From Halalkalicoccus sp. CGA53 (GTDB taxonomy: Archaea > Halobacteriota > Halobacteria > Halobacteriales > Halalkalicoccaceae), in NCBI RefSeq assembly GCF_036429475.1, contig NZ_CP144125.1, positions 1,488,001 to 1,552,000 of the forward strand: a stretch of DNA of 64,000 bases, read 5' to 3'. Position numbers and translations under genes: made by a program. The notes beneath the pieces were generated by a model that was not told the origin of the DNA, ran no database searches, and saw only the letters and a list, made by a program, of their open reading frames with translations. Positions 25,002-34,074 of the stretch are shown here, in pieces. Within the stretch, counting starts at the first letter, position 1, and every line of letters begins with the position of its first letter.

Positions 25002-25778
25002 GTGAGCGACGAACCGGTCCCCGCGGAGGTCGACTCCGAGGAGGAGATCCCCGAGGAACACCCCCGGTACCAGGACCTCGTGACGAGACACCGAATCGAG
25101 GTGGGCGTCGAGAAGGGGATCACCCACCTCCAGGGGATGCACGCCGAGGGCCGGGGGAGCGCGTTCGACTACCTGCTCGGCGAGCGGACGATCGAGAGCG
25201 CGAGGGAGGCAGAGCGCGCGGCCGCCGCGGCGCTCCTGCTCGCGGAGCGTCCGGTGATCTCGGTCAACGGCAACGTCGCGGCGCTCGCACCGAGGGAGAC
25301 CGTCGAACTCGCCGAGGTCGTGGGCGCGGCGATCGAGGTCAACCTGTTCAACCGCACGCCCGAGCGGCTGAACGCGATCGTATCGCATCTTCGAGAGCAC
25401 GGGGCCGAGGAGGTGCTCGGACTGGCCGCCGACGCCAGCGTACCAGGGCTGAACCACGAGCGCGCGAAGGTCGATAGAGAGGGGATCTTCGCCGCGGACG
25501 TCGTACTCGTTCCCTTAGAAGACGGCGACCGAGCGGAGGCGCTTTCGAAGCTTGGGAAGACCGAGATCGTGATCGACCTCAACCCCCTCTCGCGCTCGCC
25601 GCAGGTGGCCGACATCCCGATCGTGGACAACCTGATTCGGGCGCTCCCGAACGTGACCGAGCACACCCGTTCCCTCCGAAACGCGTCCGAGGCAGAACTC
25701 GAGGCGATCGTCGAGGGGTTCGACGCCGAGGCCGCGCTCGCGGACGCGGAACACGTGATCCGGACCGGACTGCGGTAG
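25002..25778 (+). CDS. 4-phosphopantoate--beta-alanine ligase (phosphopantothenate synthetase)
   Basis: A 258-residue archaeal phosphopantothenate synthetase (DUF137 family). It condenses 4-phosphopantoate with beta-alanine using ATP, en route to coenzyme A. Family stretches include GITHLQGMHAEGRGSAFDYLLGE, PVISVNGNVAAL, NLFNRTPER and the C-terminal DLNPLSRSPQ..DNLIRALPN. GTG 25002 (SDEPVPAEVDSEEE) is preferred over an upstream in-frame start, since a TATA-like GGCTTTTG lies at 24970-24977. It works with the PoK gene just upstream. Confidence 0.92.
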   Translation: MSDEPVPAEVDSEEEIPEEHPRYQDLVTRHRIEVGVEKGITHLQGMHAEGRGSAFDYLLGERTIESAREAERAAAAALLLAERPVISVNGNVAALAPRETVELAEVVGAAIEVNLFNRTPERLNAIVSHLREHGAEEVLGLAADASVPGLNHERAKVDREGIFAADVVLVPLEDGDRAEALSKLGKTEIVIDLNPLSRSPQVADIPIVDNLIRALPNVTEHTRSLRNASEAELEAIVEGFDAEAALADAEHVIRTGLR

Positions 25779-25783
25779 CGACG

Positions 25784-26866
25784 TCAGTCGAACCCACTCA
25801 CGAGGGTCACCAGCCACTGTGCCGGGTCGTTTTCCGCTCGAAGCTCCACCCGCTCGACCCACTTCACCCACTGGAAGCCGCGCCGACCGGGCGCGACGAG
25901 TCGAACCGGGGCGCCGTGGCCGTGGGTCAGCCGTTCGCCGCCGATGTGCGTCGCGAGCAGCGCGTCGCGAGCCTCCTCGACCGGGAGGCTCCACCGATAG
26001 CCGGTCACCGAGACGAACCGGATCCACTCCGCCTCGTCTTCGATCTCTACGCTATCCAGCAGGTCGCCGATGCGTATACCCCGCCAGTTCTGAACCGTGT
26101 ACCAGCCGCTCGTACAGTCGAGCACCGCTCGTCTCTCCGTACGGGGATCGACCGCGTCGTACGGGAGCGAGAGGGGACGGTCGACCAGTCCGGTCACCGA
26201 GAGCGTCCAGCTATCGGGATCGATCGGGTCGGGATCGTCGGCCACCCAGGAGGTGATCGGGAAGCTCCCGTTGCCCTCGCCCCCGACGGGTCGGGAGCCG
26301 GTAAAGCGCCGGTCTGCACCCGGCGTGTCGAACGTCTCCGCGAGCGTCTCCTGCGCCCGGACGACGAGCGCGCCGGCGGCGAACAGTCCCGCGTACCGGA
26401 TCGTGTCCCGTCGGTCGGCGAAGTCCGTTCTCTTCGGCACGCGAAACCGCGTGCTCATGTGCGCGAGGACCAGCGGGACGAGCGCGAGGCCCAGTCCGAC
26501 GTGGACCGAGAGGAACGTCCAGTAGAGCACTCGCGACTCGACGGAGACGAGACCGAGCGCCCAGGCGACCCCCGTGACGAGGGCCCCGATGGCGACACAG
26601 GCGGTGAGGATCGAGAGGGCGGTCGATCGCTTCCATCGCTCTCTGTGTCGGATCCGGTGTCGCACCCGGTAGAGCTTGAAACCGAGCAGGAAGGCGAGCG
26701 TGATCCCAGCGACGCGGTGGAACCAGAGCACGTACCATCCATCGGGAGTGCCGACGGTAAACGAGAGCAGGCCGCTCGCGACCTCCGCGACGACGAGGAC
26801 GAGGATCGACCAGTCCACCAGCCGCGGTGGCGGGGCGAGTCGGGCGAAGAGCACCGACGTTCGCAT
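25784..26866 (-). CDS. Membrane-anchored molybdopterin oxidoreductase (sulfite oxidase-like fold)
   Basis: A 360-residue protein. The first ~165 residues have four transmembrane helices with His in FHRVAG, SVHVGLG and LAHMS, as in b-type cytochrome membrane domains. Residues ~195-360 form an oxidoreductase molybdopterin-binding domain with the Mo-ligating Cys in LDCTSGWYTVQNWRG and the RLVAPGRRGFQWVKWV segment. It resembles a fused MsrP/MsrQ-type or sulfite-oxidase-like system; the substrate is not evident. Its stop is 3 nt past that of the convergent PPS gene. Confidence 0.87.
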   Translation of the reverse strand: MRTSVLFARLAPPPRLVDWSILVLVVAEVASGLLSFTVGTPDGWYVLWFHRVAGITLAFLLGFKLYRVRHRIRHRERWKRSTALSILTACVAIGALVTGVAWALGLVSVESRVLYWTFLSVHVGLGLALVPLVLAHMSTRFRVPKRTDFADRRDTIRYAGLFAAGALVVRAQETLAETFDTPGADRRFTGSRPVGGEGNGSFPITSWVADDPDPIDPDSWTLSVTGLVDRPLSLPYDAVDPRTERRAVLDCTSGWYTVQNWRGIRIGDLLDSVEIEDEAEWIRFVSVTGYRWSLPVEEARDALLATHIGGERLTHGHGAPVRLVAPGRRGFQWVKWVERVELRAENDPAQWLVTLVSGFD

Positions 26867-26897
26867 ACCCGTCGTAGGGGTGGGAAGGGTAAGAGGC

Positions 26898-28490
26898 TCA
26901 CTCCGACCGGGCGAGGCGGACGACCCGCCTGAGTGAGGGGCTCAACTGCGCGGCGATCTCCGCGTCGTCCTCGGTGAACGCATCGGTCGCGACCAGTACC
27001 CCGGCGTAGGTCGCGTAGACCGCGACCGGGAGGACGGTCGCGGTGAGAATCGTCGTGGGGACGAACAGCACGACCAGACCGCCGGCGATGGCCGCCGGAA
27101 TCGCCGCGAGGAACACCTTCCCGAGGTCGGTCGTGAAGGGGTGGACGCCGTGGAAGTAGTACGCCTCGGCGAGCGCGGCGAGGCCGGTGATCGTGAGCGC
27201 GCTCGCGGTGCCGATCGCGGCACCGGTGATGCCGATCCGCGGGACCAGCGTCACGCTCACGACGAGGTTGGTCGCCAGCAGGATCGTCGTGTTGACGAAG
27301 ACGAGTCGGGCGTAGCCGAGCCCCTGGAGCAGCGTGCCGTCGGGGCCGCCACAGGAGGCGTTTATGAAGTAACCGACACAGAGGATGATGACCGCGGCGG
27401 TCGCGGCGGTGTACTGCGGGGTGAACACCAGCGAGAGGAACTCGGGTGCGCCGAGCGCGATGGTGAGTCCGAGGGGTAAGGTGAGCCCCGCGACCCAGCG
27501 CGTCGCGGTCCGGTACCGCTCGGTGACGGCCTCGTCGTCGTCTTTCGCCTCCGCGATCAGCGGCTTGAAGATCGGGGCGACGGCCGAGAGGAAGATCATC
27601 AGGTTCGCCGCGAGCGCGTAGCCGACGCGGTAGATGCCCACCTCCTCGCTCGAGAGGAAAAAGCCGATGACGAAGTAGTCGATCTGGCCGAGGAAGACGT
27701 AGATGATGCCCGCGAACGCGAGCGGGACGGAGTAGGAGAGAAGCGGTCCCGGCGAGACGAGCGTCGTCTCCGCCGCGAGTATCTTCGGTGCGTTTCGGTA
27801 GAGCAACACCGCTCCCGCGGTGATGGCGACGAGCAGTCCGATCAGGTAGCCGCCGACGACGCCCAGCAGGCCGAAGCCGACCAAGAGGAGGAGCGTCGTC
27901 GAGAACAGCCGCACGGTGGGACGGATGATGTCGCGCTGGTAGACCCGGAACCGGAGGCGTTTGATCGCGCCGAAACTCGTGAGCAGCGCGTTGTTGATCG
28001 CGAGAAACGGCACGGAGATCGCGAGCAAGAGCAACGCGGCGGCGAGCGCCGGCTCGTCGAACGCGAGCGCGATCCGGTCCGCGTTGAAGAAGATGAGCGC
28101 CGCCACCACGGTCGAGGAGATGAGCATGATCGCGAACACCTCGACGATGACGCCCTTCGCGCGGCCGTAGTCGTCCTCTGCGATGTACTGCGGGGCGAAG
28201 TAGTCGATCGCCTTCGGCAGCCCGAGGTTCGCGAACGCCTGGACGAAGAGGATGATCGAGGTCGCGAGGATGAACAGCCCGTAGACCGAGGGACTCACCA
28301 GTCGGGTGATGATCGCGACGATGAGGAAGCCGAAGACCTTCCCGATCAGGTTGCCGGCGAAGGTGATCGAGCCCTGTTTCGCCATCGTCGCCGTCGAGGT
28401 GTCCTCGGGGGGGAGCGTCTCGTCGGCCGGCTCCGACGACGGCGGGCGCGGGTCGAGCGGCGAGCGTTCCTCGTCGCTCGGTCCCACCAT
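26898..28490 (-). CDS. Flippase / polysaccharide biosynthesis membrane protein
   Basis: A 530-residue MOP-superfamily transporter with 14 predicted transmembrane helices after a hydrophilic ~45-residue N-terminus. The core begins GSITFAGNLIGKVFGFLIVAIITRLVSPSVYGLF, the classic Wzx/RfbX start, and the C-terminus continues with helix pairs VVLFVPTTILTATVLP. It probably flips lipid-linked oligosaccharides for surface glycan or S-layer glycosylation, but no glycosyltransferases lie nearby. It runs 32 nt upstream of the oxidoreductase gene on the same strand. Confidence 0.88.
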   Translation of the reverse strand: MVGPSDEERSPLDPRPPSSEPADETLPPEDTSTATMAKQGSITFAGNLIGKVFGFLIVAIITRLVSPSVYGLFILATSIILFVQAFANLGLPKAIDYFAPQYIAEDDYGRAKGVIVEVFAIMLISSTVVAALIFFNADRIALAFDEPALAAALLLLAISVPFLAINNALLTSFGAIKRLRFRVYQRDIIRPTVRLFSTTLLLLVGFGLLGVVGGYLIGLLVAITAGAVLLYRNAPKILAAETTLVSPGPLLSYSVPLAFAGIIYVFLGQIDYFVIGFFLSSEEVGIYRVGYALAANLMIFLSAVAPIFKPLIAEAKDDDEAVTERYRTATRWVAGLTLPLGLTIALGAPEFLSLVFTPQYTAATAAVIILCVGYFINASCGGPDGTLLQGLGYARLVFVNTTILLATNLVVSVTLVPRIGITGAAIGTASALTITGLAALAEAYYFHGVHPFTTDLGKVFLAAIPAAIAGGLVVLFVPTTILTATVLPVAVYATYAGVLVATDAFTEDDAEIAAQLSPSLRRVVRLARSE

Positions 28491-28496
28491 CGGTGA

Positions 28497-28898
28497 TCAG
28501 AGGCTGGTCGCGACGTCGACGCTGTATCCCCGGACCTCGGCGGCCTCGTCGCCGTAGTGCGGGTACTCGATGCGGAACTCCCATCGCCGTCGTTCGGTCA
28601 CGTCCTCGATGCGCTCGACGGTCGTGTCGAGCAGGTCGTCCTCGGCGTCGTAGAACTCCGCGCGCACCTCGACGTAGCGGATCTCCTCGTCGCCGATGAT
28701 CTGTGCGACGCCCTCGACCGCGACGGTCTCCTCGTCGGTCCCCTGCCCCTCTCTCACCAGCTCGCTCTCGACGATCCGCACGCGCTCTTCGGGGTCCGGC
28801 TCGGCCGGCCCGTCGGTCGGGCCGAAGTTGCCGAGACAGCCGGTCACCGCCGTCAGGAGGGTGGCGGACCCGGCCGCGAGCAGCCGTCGCCGGTGCAT
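28497..28898 (-). CDS. FxLYD-type lipoprotein
   Basis: A 133-residue secreted lipoprotein. The N-terminus MHRRRLLAAGSATLLTAVTGC has basic residues with Arg pairs, a hydrophobic core and a lipobox Cys at 21. The mature part has the FxLYD-like pattern VAQIIGDEEIRYVEVRAEFYDAEDDLLDT..RRWEFRI. These domains are beta-sandwiches of unknown function on haloarchaeal surfaces. The gene precedes the flippase on the same strand with 6 nt between them, so they are probably co-transcribed. Confidence 0.8.
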   Translation of the reverse strand: MHRRRLLAAGSATLLTAVTGCLGNFGPTDGPAEPDPEERVRIVESELVREGQGTDEETVAVEGVAQIIGDEEIRYVEVRAEFYDAEDDLLDTTVERIEDVTERRRWEFRIEYPHYGDEAAEVRGYSVDVATSL

Positions 28899-29023
28899 AC
28901 GTTCGCTACGAGTCGCCCCGTGAAATACACACCGACAGCTATGTCCGGGCTCCCTACCGCGACCGTGTCCGCCCTTCGACCGTCTCCGAACGTTCGGCAG
29001 GGAAACCACGGGAGCGGGCTTCG

Positions 29024-29593
29024 ATGAGCTTTCCAGGGGTCCCGGATCTCGGCGAGGAGTGGTCGCTCGTCGTGCGCGAGCGCGAGACGCTGTTCGCGCT
29101 CCCGACGAGCAGCGTCCGCAGCTACACGCTCCTCTACGAGGACGAACCGCTCCGGGCGGCGGTCGCCCGGGAGGTTTCCGAAACGGGGGATCACCCGTGG
29201 CGTTTCTTCTTCGCGACCCGGCTGGAGTTCCTCCCGCCGCTCGCGCCCGGTATCGGTCCCGCGAGTATGTACCCGACGGTTCTCTCGGAGGCACGGCGAA
29301 GCTTCGCGGAGGATGTGAAAGAGCGCGGGTTCACCGACGTCGATCGAAGCCGGGGAGAGGGGATGCGGACCCGGGCGGGAGAGCGTACGCGGCTGACGAA
29401 GTACACCGCCCGGTTTCCGGTCGCCTTCGCCGACGCGCCGATCCCTGTCGAGGCGTGGCTCGCAGTGTTCGTCGTCGGAGCGGAGTTCCGTCTCGCTGGC
29501 GGCGCCTTTCCGACCTCGCTCCCGGTCGCCGTGGAGGTCGACCGGCCCGCGTACCGGAACGAACTGCTCGACGCGACCCGACGTGTCGCCCGA
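29024..29593 (+). CDS. Conserved haloarchaeal hypothetical protein, apparent stop-codon loss
   Basis: From ATG 29024 the frame encodes [20 protein letters not shown], then [41 protein letters not shown] and [20 protein letters not shown], a soluble protein of unknown function that looks like a conserved haloarchaeal family. The natural end is expected near residue 190 ([12 protein letters not shown]), but the next codon at 29591-29593 is CGA, and the frame stays open through thi4 to 30760. A TGA-to-CGA change or a frameshift (nearest stop 29616 in the next frame) is likely. The 3' limit given is therefore an estimate. Confidence 0.55.
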
Positions 29594-29678
29594 GGGCGAG
29601 TGGGCGGATCGGATAGTCCGGTTGTACACCTCGATCATCGCAACCCCTTTCTACCACGCAACGATATCACTCGGTGGT

Positions 29679-30608
29679 ATGAGTCAGTACGAACCGTTCA
29701 GCGACGTGGGCGAGGCGGACGTGACCCGGGCGATCGGCCAGGAGTGGACCGAGGAGTTCATGGACTTCTCGGACTCGGACGTGATCGTCGTCGGCGGCGG
29801 CCCCTCGGGGCTGATGGCCGCGAAAGAGCTGGCCGAGCGCGGTGTGAAGACGATGGTCGTCGAGAAGAACAACTACCTCGGCGGCGGGTTCTGGCTCGGC
29901 GGCTTCCTGATGAACAAGGTGACGGTGAGAAGCCCCGCCGAGGCGATCTTGGGGAACCTCGACGTCGACTACAAGGCCGCACAGGACACCGAGGGGCTCT
30001 ACGTGGCGAACGGCCCGCACGCCTGCTCGGCGCTGATCAAAGCCGCCTGCGACGCCGGCGCGAAGACCCAGAACATGACCGAGTTCACCGACATCGTGAT
30101 CCGCGAGGACCACCGGGTGGCCGGGATCGTCATGAACTGGACCCCGGTCCACGCGCTCCCGCGAGAGATCACCTGCGTCGACCCGGTGGCCGTGGAGGCG
30201 GATCTGGTGATCGACGCGACCGGCCACGACGCGATGGCGGTCACGAAACTCGACGAGCGCGGCGTGCTCGACGCGCCGGGGATCGGCGACGCGCGCGAGC
30301 GAGGGACGGTGATGGATGGGACCGACGGCGAGCAGTACGGCGCGCCCGGACACGATTCTCCCGGGCACGACTCGATGTGGGTCGGCAAGAGCGAGGATGC
30401 GGTCGTCGAACACACGGGTCTCGTTCACGACGGCCTGATCGTGACGGGGATGGCGACCGCTACCACGTACGGCCTGCCGCGGATGGGCCCGACCTTCGGC
30501 GCCATGCTCGTCTCCGGAAAGCGTGCGGCGCAGGCCGCGATCGACGAACTCGGCGTCGACGCCCCCGACGTGCAGCTCACGAGCAGTGCGACACCGGCCG
30601 ACGACTGA
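29679..30608 (+). CDS. thi4: Thiazole synthase Thi4 (sulfide-donating Cys type)
   Basis: A 309-residue Thi4-family enzyme that makes the thiazole part of thiamine from NAD and glycine. The dinucleotide fold is [21 protein letters not shown], followed by LGGGFWLGG and the C-terminal [17 protein letters not shown]. Cys166 in ITCVDP aligns with the active-site cysteine that gives up its sulfur in yeast and Haloferax Thi4, so a single-turnover mechanism is expected. The ATG at 29679 is preceded by a TATA-like CCTTTCTACC ~29 nt upstream. ThiR, the likely regulator, is at 34.7-35.7 kb. Confidence 0.94.
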   Translation: MSQYEPFSDVGEADVTRAIGQEWTEEFMDFSDSDVIVVGGGPSGLMAAKELAERGVKTMVVEKNNYLGGGFWLGGFLMNKVTVRSPAEAILGNLDVDYKAAQDTEGLYVANGPHACSALIKAACDAGAKTQNMTEFTDIVIREDHRVAGIVMNWTPVHALPREITCVDPVAVEADLVIDATGHDAMAVTKLDERGVLDAPGIGDARERGTVMDGTDGEQYGAPGHDSPGHDSMWVGKSEDAVVEHTGLVHDGLIVTGMATATTYGLPRMGPTFGAMLVSGKRAAQAAIDELGVDAPDVQLTSSATPADD

Positions 30609-30625
30609 GCGCGGACATCCTCTCG

Positions 30626-30775
30626 CTACTGCAGGCCGACCACTTCGGCACAGGAGGGACACTCGGCGTACGCGGCCCGTTCTCCCCGTTTCTCGTACTC
30701 GATGAGGACACGGCTCTGCGGGATGACCGACTCGCAGGACGGGCAGACGCCGGTCGATGAGCGGTCGACGGACAT
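30626..30775 (-). CDS. Small zinc-ribbon protein
   Basis: A 49-residue protein with two CxxC pairs: CPSC at ~11-14 and CPSC at ~41-44. The segment between them reads ESVIPQSRVLIEYEKRGERAAYAE. It should fold as a single zinc ribbon. Such mini-proteins are widespread in haloarchaea with no known role. It is convergent with thi4, 17 nt away. Confidence 0.68.
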   Translation of the reverse strand: MSVDRSSTGVCPSCESVIPQSRVLIEYEKRGERAAYAECPSCAEVVGLQ

Positions 30776-30899
30776 AGTTGGCGGAGTCCGGTACGAACGG
30801 GTCGGTGCTCCGCGTGTCATACACTTTCTACTGGGTGATGAGGGCGATCCGTGTGTGCTGAAAGTGAACCCCGATTCGATCGGTGCAGCCCGAATACAC

Positions 30900-32453
30900 T
30901 CAGGCTCCCTCGCGCCTTCCGAACGCGAACAGACACGTCGGTACATGACCCGCGTCCCGCGGCGAGAGGTGATCCGAGACCTCGCAGTCGTAGAACGTGA
31001 GGCCGGTCCCGCCGAGGTCGCGGTGGGCGTACGTCGCAAGGTAGAGCCGGCCGAGGGTGATCCCCGCCTCCAGTTGGGCGAGCCGGTAGCCGCGGTTCCC
31101 GAGCCGCTCGACGATCCTCTCGACATCCGCCATCAGGTAGACGTTCACGTGCGCTGCGCCGGCCCACGTCTGGTCGAGCGCGAGGTGTGTCTTCGTCCGC
31201 CGGTCGACCTCCCCGAGTCGCTCCAGTTCGCCCTCCGTCGGATGGAACCGGTAGGTGCCGTCGGGGACCCCCTCGACGCCGGCGACGAGCGCGTAGACGT
31301 CGTTGTACCGGAGGCCGTCGGCCTCGCACCGGTTCCAGTCCGCCGGCACGCCGCGAGTCGCCCGGTCGAGGACTGTACCGAGCTTCCGTCGGCCGACCGC
31401 CTCGCCCGAGAACTCTCGACAGGAGCCGCGTCTGACGATCGTGTGGTGGAGCGGACGCGCGGACGCGGTCCCGTGACCGACCGGATCGAGGGCGACCCGG
31501 TCGCCATCCTCGTCGTCCGTTCTCACCGACGTTCCGATCGATCCGGCTTCGAGACAGCGCTCTCGCCACTCTTCGACGGTGTTTCCGCCGTCCAGCGTGC
31601 TCTGTCTCCATGCGTCCGGGATCAGCGGGTACTCGACGACGCGCTCCGAGAGCGGCTCCGTCGCGGGGTCGATCGGCGTGACCTCGATCGCCTTCGGAGC
31701 GGGCTCACCGTGGCCGATCGTGACGGCAGCGAGTGGTGCCTCGTGCTCCGGATCGACGCCGAGGAGCCCTGAGAGCGCGTCGTCCGCGAACGCGGTCACG
31801 ACCTCCGCGCGGCGGTCGAGGGCGTGGGCCGCTGCGAGCAGGTTCGCGAGCACGGTCCCCGAGTCCCAGAAGGCGTGGCGGTAGGTCCGTTCCCTGTACT
31901 TCCAGGCGTTTCGCCACCACGTCGACGTCGCGACGACGGTCGCGGGAGCGTCCACTACCGGCGGGTAGTCGCCCGCGGCCTCGGCGACCACCCCTCGGTA
32001 ATCCCCCTCCCGGAGCACGTCGAACGAGAACGTCCGCGGGTCGAAGTGGTAGACGCCGGCGTCGAGGCCACCGCAGTCGCCACAGACGAGGTAGAGGTCG
32101 ACGTGGTAGAGCTTGCCCGTACAGGAGGCCGCCCGGAACGCCAGCTCGCGTCCGTCCGCCGTGACCGTCTTGACGACCCCGTTCGCCTCGTAACAGAGCG
32201 TCGCGAGCGTCTCGTGGTCGAGCGCTCTCGGCGAAGGCTGTTCGGCGTCCGCGAGCGGATCGGCCGCCGCCTCGGAGACGGCCGAGAGCACCGGTGCTAT
32301 CGGCACGTGAACGGACGACAGCGCCACCCTCGGGAGGTCGGTGTAGAGCTTGTACGGCTGCGGACGGTTCGAGAAGTCGAGTTCGAACCCCTCCTCGCGA
32401 ACGCTCTCCGGGCTGTGGTTCGTCCGCTCGTGGTACTCGCGGGCGTCGACCAT
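30900..32453 (-). CDS. SagB-type dehydrogenase with two nitroreductase domains
   Basis: A 517-residue flavin oxidoreductase. The N-terminal half (from ~80) has GVVKTVTADGRELAFRAASCTGKLYHVDLYLV, the second half (from ~340) HHTIVRRGSCREFSGEAVGRRKLGTVL and ends DLGGTGLTFYDCEVSDHLSP. Both halves show the SagB/nitroreductase FMN-binding pattern, so this is an internal duplication. SagB enzymes oxidise azolines in thiazole/oxazole-modified peptides, but stand-alone archaeal versions have unknown substrates; no YcaO cyclodehydratase is present nearby. ATG 32453 is chosen; an ATG 129 nt upstream gives an unlikely extension. Confidence 0.84.
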   Translation of the reverse strand: MVDAREYHERTNHSPESVREEGFELDFSNRPQPYKLYTDLPRVALSSVHVPIAPVLSAVSEAAADPLADAEQPSPRALDHETLATLCYEANGVVKTVTADGRELAFRAASCTGKLYHVDLYLVCGDCGGLDAGVYHFDPRTFSFDVLREGDYRGVVAEAAGDYPPVVDAPATVVATSTWWRNAWKYRERTYRHAFWDSGTVLANLLAAAHALDRRAEVVTAFADDALSGLLGVDPEHEAPLAAVTIGHGEPAPKAIEVTPIDPATEPLSERVVEYPLIPDAWRQSTLDGGNTVEEWRERCLEAGSIGTSVRTDDEDGDRVALDPVGHGTASARPLHHTIVRRGSCREFSGEAVGRRKLGTVLDRATRGVPADWNRCEADGLRYNDVYALVAGVEGVPDGTYRFHPTEGELERLGEVDRRTKTHLALDQTWAGAAHVNVYLMADVERIVERLGNRGYRLAQLEAGITLGRLYLATYAHRDLGGTGLTFYDCEVSDHLSPRDAGHVPTCLFAFGRREGA

Positions 32454-32613
32454 ACGGGACGTGTGCGACGGCCCGACGGATAACACCTCGCCAGGGTAGG
32501 GCGGGGGGTTGAAGACGGACCTCCATGTCACTCGTCCGTTCGGGACGCCCTCTCGCTCACGATCGTTCATTCCCGACAACACTTAAGGGTGTGCCGCCGC
32601 TATTAACTCGTGT

Positions 32614-32772
32614 ATGAGTAAGAAACTGCACCAGCTAGCGACCCGCGTCCCGACCGGCCGACGAGTTCGACGAACGATCGCTCACTCGCCCGATTTCCCC
32701 GAGTCTGACGACCGGCGTGAGGACGGGCGACCGGCGGTCCGCATCGCCCCCGGCGGCTCGCTCACCGGATAG
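32614..32772 (+). CDS. Small basic hypothetical protein (52 aa)
   Basis: An ATG at 32614 opens a 52-codon frame to TAG 32770-32772: MSKKLHQLATRVPTGRRVRR followed by TIAHSPDFPESDDRRED and a Gly/Pro tail. A TATA-like ACTTAAG at 32581-32587 lies ~28 nt upstream and fits a leaderless transcript. It is divergent from the SagB-type gene with a 160-nt gap. I know no relative; it could be a chance ORF. Confidence 0.4.
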   Translation: MSKKLHQLATRVPTGRRVRRTIAHSPDFPESDDRREDGRPAVRIAPGGSLTG

Positions 32773-32835
32773 CGAACGGATCACGAGTACCAGCGCGGCT
32801 CCTTTCTTCGCGATCCGTTCCGACCGAAACCGTTT

Positions 32836-32857
32836 CACGTAGTGGTACCACTACGTG
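32836..32857. promoter_or_regulatory. Perfect 22-bp palindrome upstream of DUF6775-like gene
   Basis: Half-site CACGTAGTGGT is followed directly by its reverse complement. It ends 4 nt before the ATG at 32862, so on a leaderless promoter it would cover the transcription start. That position fits a repressor operator for a dimeric regulator. Confidence 0.6.
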
Positions 32858-32861
32858 GACC

Positions 32862-33623
32862 ATGGTCGATCGCGTCACGCTGTACCGCGCGCCGACGACC
32901 GTCTGCGACGTCGACGCTCTCGCCGGCTGGCTCGACGCGCGGATCGACGCGAGCGTGGAGGTACGCGGTCGATTTCTCGATCGCTTTTCGACACCTGACC
33001 TCGCCGAACGGTTCGCCGCGGCGCGCGTGCGCTCGCCCCGCGAGCGCGAGACGGGCAACACGCTGCTCGGGACGATCCGGTACGAGGAGCGTGCCCTGGA
33101 GGACCCCGACCGGGCGGGCGGCGTGCTCTACGACGGCGTGGCGGTTCAGCGAACGCTCAACGCCGCACTCCCGGAGGGGAAACGCGACCTCTCTCGCCTG
33201 CACGTCCCGGTGCTCGACCGCGCGCTCGCGACCTGGGGCGACCACGACGGCCGCTGGCACAAGCGGGTGACCGTCCTCGGCCAGCCCGCGCTCGTCTCGG
33301 TTCCAGGTCTCTACGAGGCGCCCGCCAAGCCCGAGTCGTACTACAAGGAACAGCAGCGTCGGGCGATGGTCTCGGGTGACGTTCCGCCTCGCGAAGTACT
33401 GGAAAGCGGCGTCACCGGCGAGTTCCTCGTCGCCGAGGACCCACGGACGACGGAGGCGCTCCGTGGCTACGTCCTCCAGGCGGTCGCGTATCTCGAAACG
33501 GGCGAGGCGTTCTGCGACGACGAACACTGTCGGCTGTATAACGCACACCGCCAGCCGGCGCTGATCCGCGCACAGCTCGAGGAGCCGGAGTTCTGTCCGG
33601 GGCACGCGGAACGGTACGGGTGA
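32862..33623 (+). CDS. DUF6775-like putative metallopeptidase-type protein
   Basis: A 253-residue protein. The C-terminal stretch GEAFCDDEHCRLYNAHRQPALIRAQLEEPEFCPGH has three Cys and several His that could bind zinc, similar to the tail of archaemetzincin-like proteins. The middle reads DHDGRWHKRVTVLGQPALVSVPGLYEAPAKPE. No HExxH is visible, so peptidase activity is doubtful. The name comes from resemblance to the haloarchaeal DUF6775 family as I recall it. The start is ATG 32862, right behind a perfect palindrome. Confidence 0.65.
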   Translation: MVDRVTLYRAPTTVCDVDALAGWLDARIDASVEVRGRFLDRFSTPDLAERFAAARVRSPRERETGNTLLGTIRYEERALEDPDRAGGVLYDGVAVQRTLNAALPEGKRDLSRLHVPVLDRALATWGDHDGRWHKRVTVLGQPALVSVPGLYEAPAKPESYYKEQQRRAMVSGDVPPREVLESGVTGEFLVAEDPRTTEALRGYVLQAVAYLETGEAFCDDEHCRLYNAHRQPALIRAQLEEPEFCPGHAERYG

Positions 33624-33681
33624 GACACGATCCGGAACGGATGTCGCGGCGTTTTTGTGGCTGTCCGTCGCTCGTTCGGTG

Positions 33682-34074
33682 ATGACAGACCGGACGTTCT
33701 CCTACGAGTACCCGACCCGCTTTCGCGACATCGACGCGATGGGCCACGTCAACAACGCGGTCTACGCCACCTACCTCGAGCAGGCGCGCGCCGACCTCTT
33801 CGACGAGCTATTCGACGCAGACCTCTCGGCCGTCCCGACCGTGCTCGTCCACCTCTCGATCGACTACGAACGGCCGATCCAGTTGGGGGAAACGGTACGG
33901 GTAGAACTCACGATCGACTCGATCGGCACGTCGAGTCTCGAGATGTCCTACGAGGTGAAAACGGGGGCGAGACGGGCAGCCCGAGCGGAGACGGTGCAGG
34001 TCTTCATCGATAGGGAGACCGAGGAGTCGGCGCCGATCCCGGATCGGTACAGAACGCGCCTCGAGGCGCTCTAG
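33682..34074 (+). CDS. Acyl-CoA thioesterase, 4-hydroxybenzoyl-CoA thioesterase type (hotdog fold)
   Basis: A 130-residue single hotdog-fold protein. The N-terminal TRFRDIDAMGHVNNAVYATYLEQAR holds the catalytic Asp and HVNN signature of the YbgC/4HBT type. SIDYERPIQLGETVRVELTIDSIGTSSLEMSYEV forms the central sheet. It should hydrolyse short or aromatic acyl-CoA esters. The ATG at 33682 gives the family-size protein. Its last 4 nt overlap the convergent methyltransferase gene. Confidence 0.88.
   Translation: MTDRTFSYEYPTRFRDIDAMGHVNNAVYATYLEQARADLFDELFDADLSAVPTVLVHLSIDYERPIQLGETVRVELTIDSIGTSSLEMSYEVKTGARRAARAETVQVFIDRETEESAPIPDRYRTRLEAL

Noticed and set aside
28703-30760. A 685-codon plus-strand gene covering the thi4 region
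   Set aside because: Only its part from 29024 to ~29590 looks protein-like; the rest is an Arg/Gly-rich shadow of thi4.
32862-33623. Archaemetzincin assignment
   Set aside because: The Cys/His-rich tail is suggestive but no HExxH zinc-protease motif is present.
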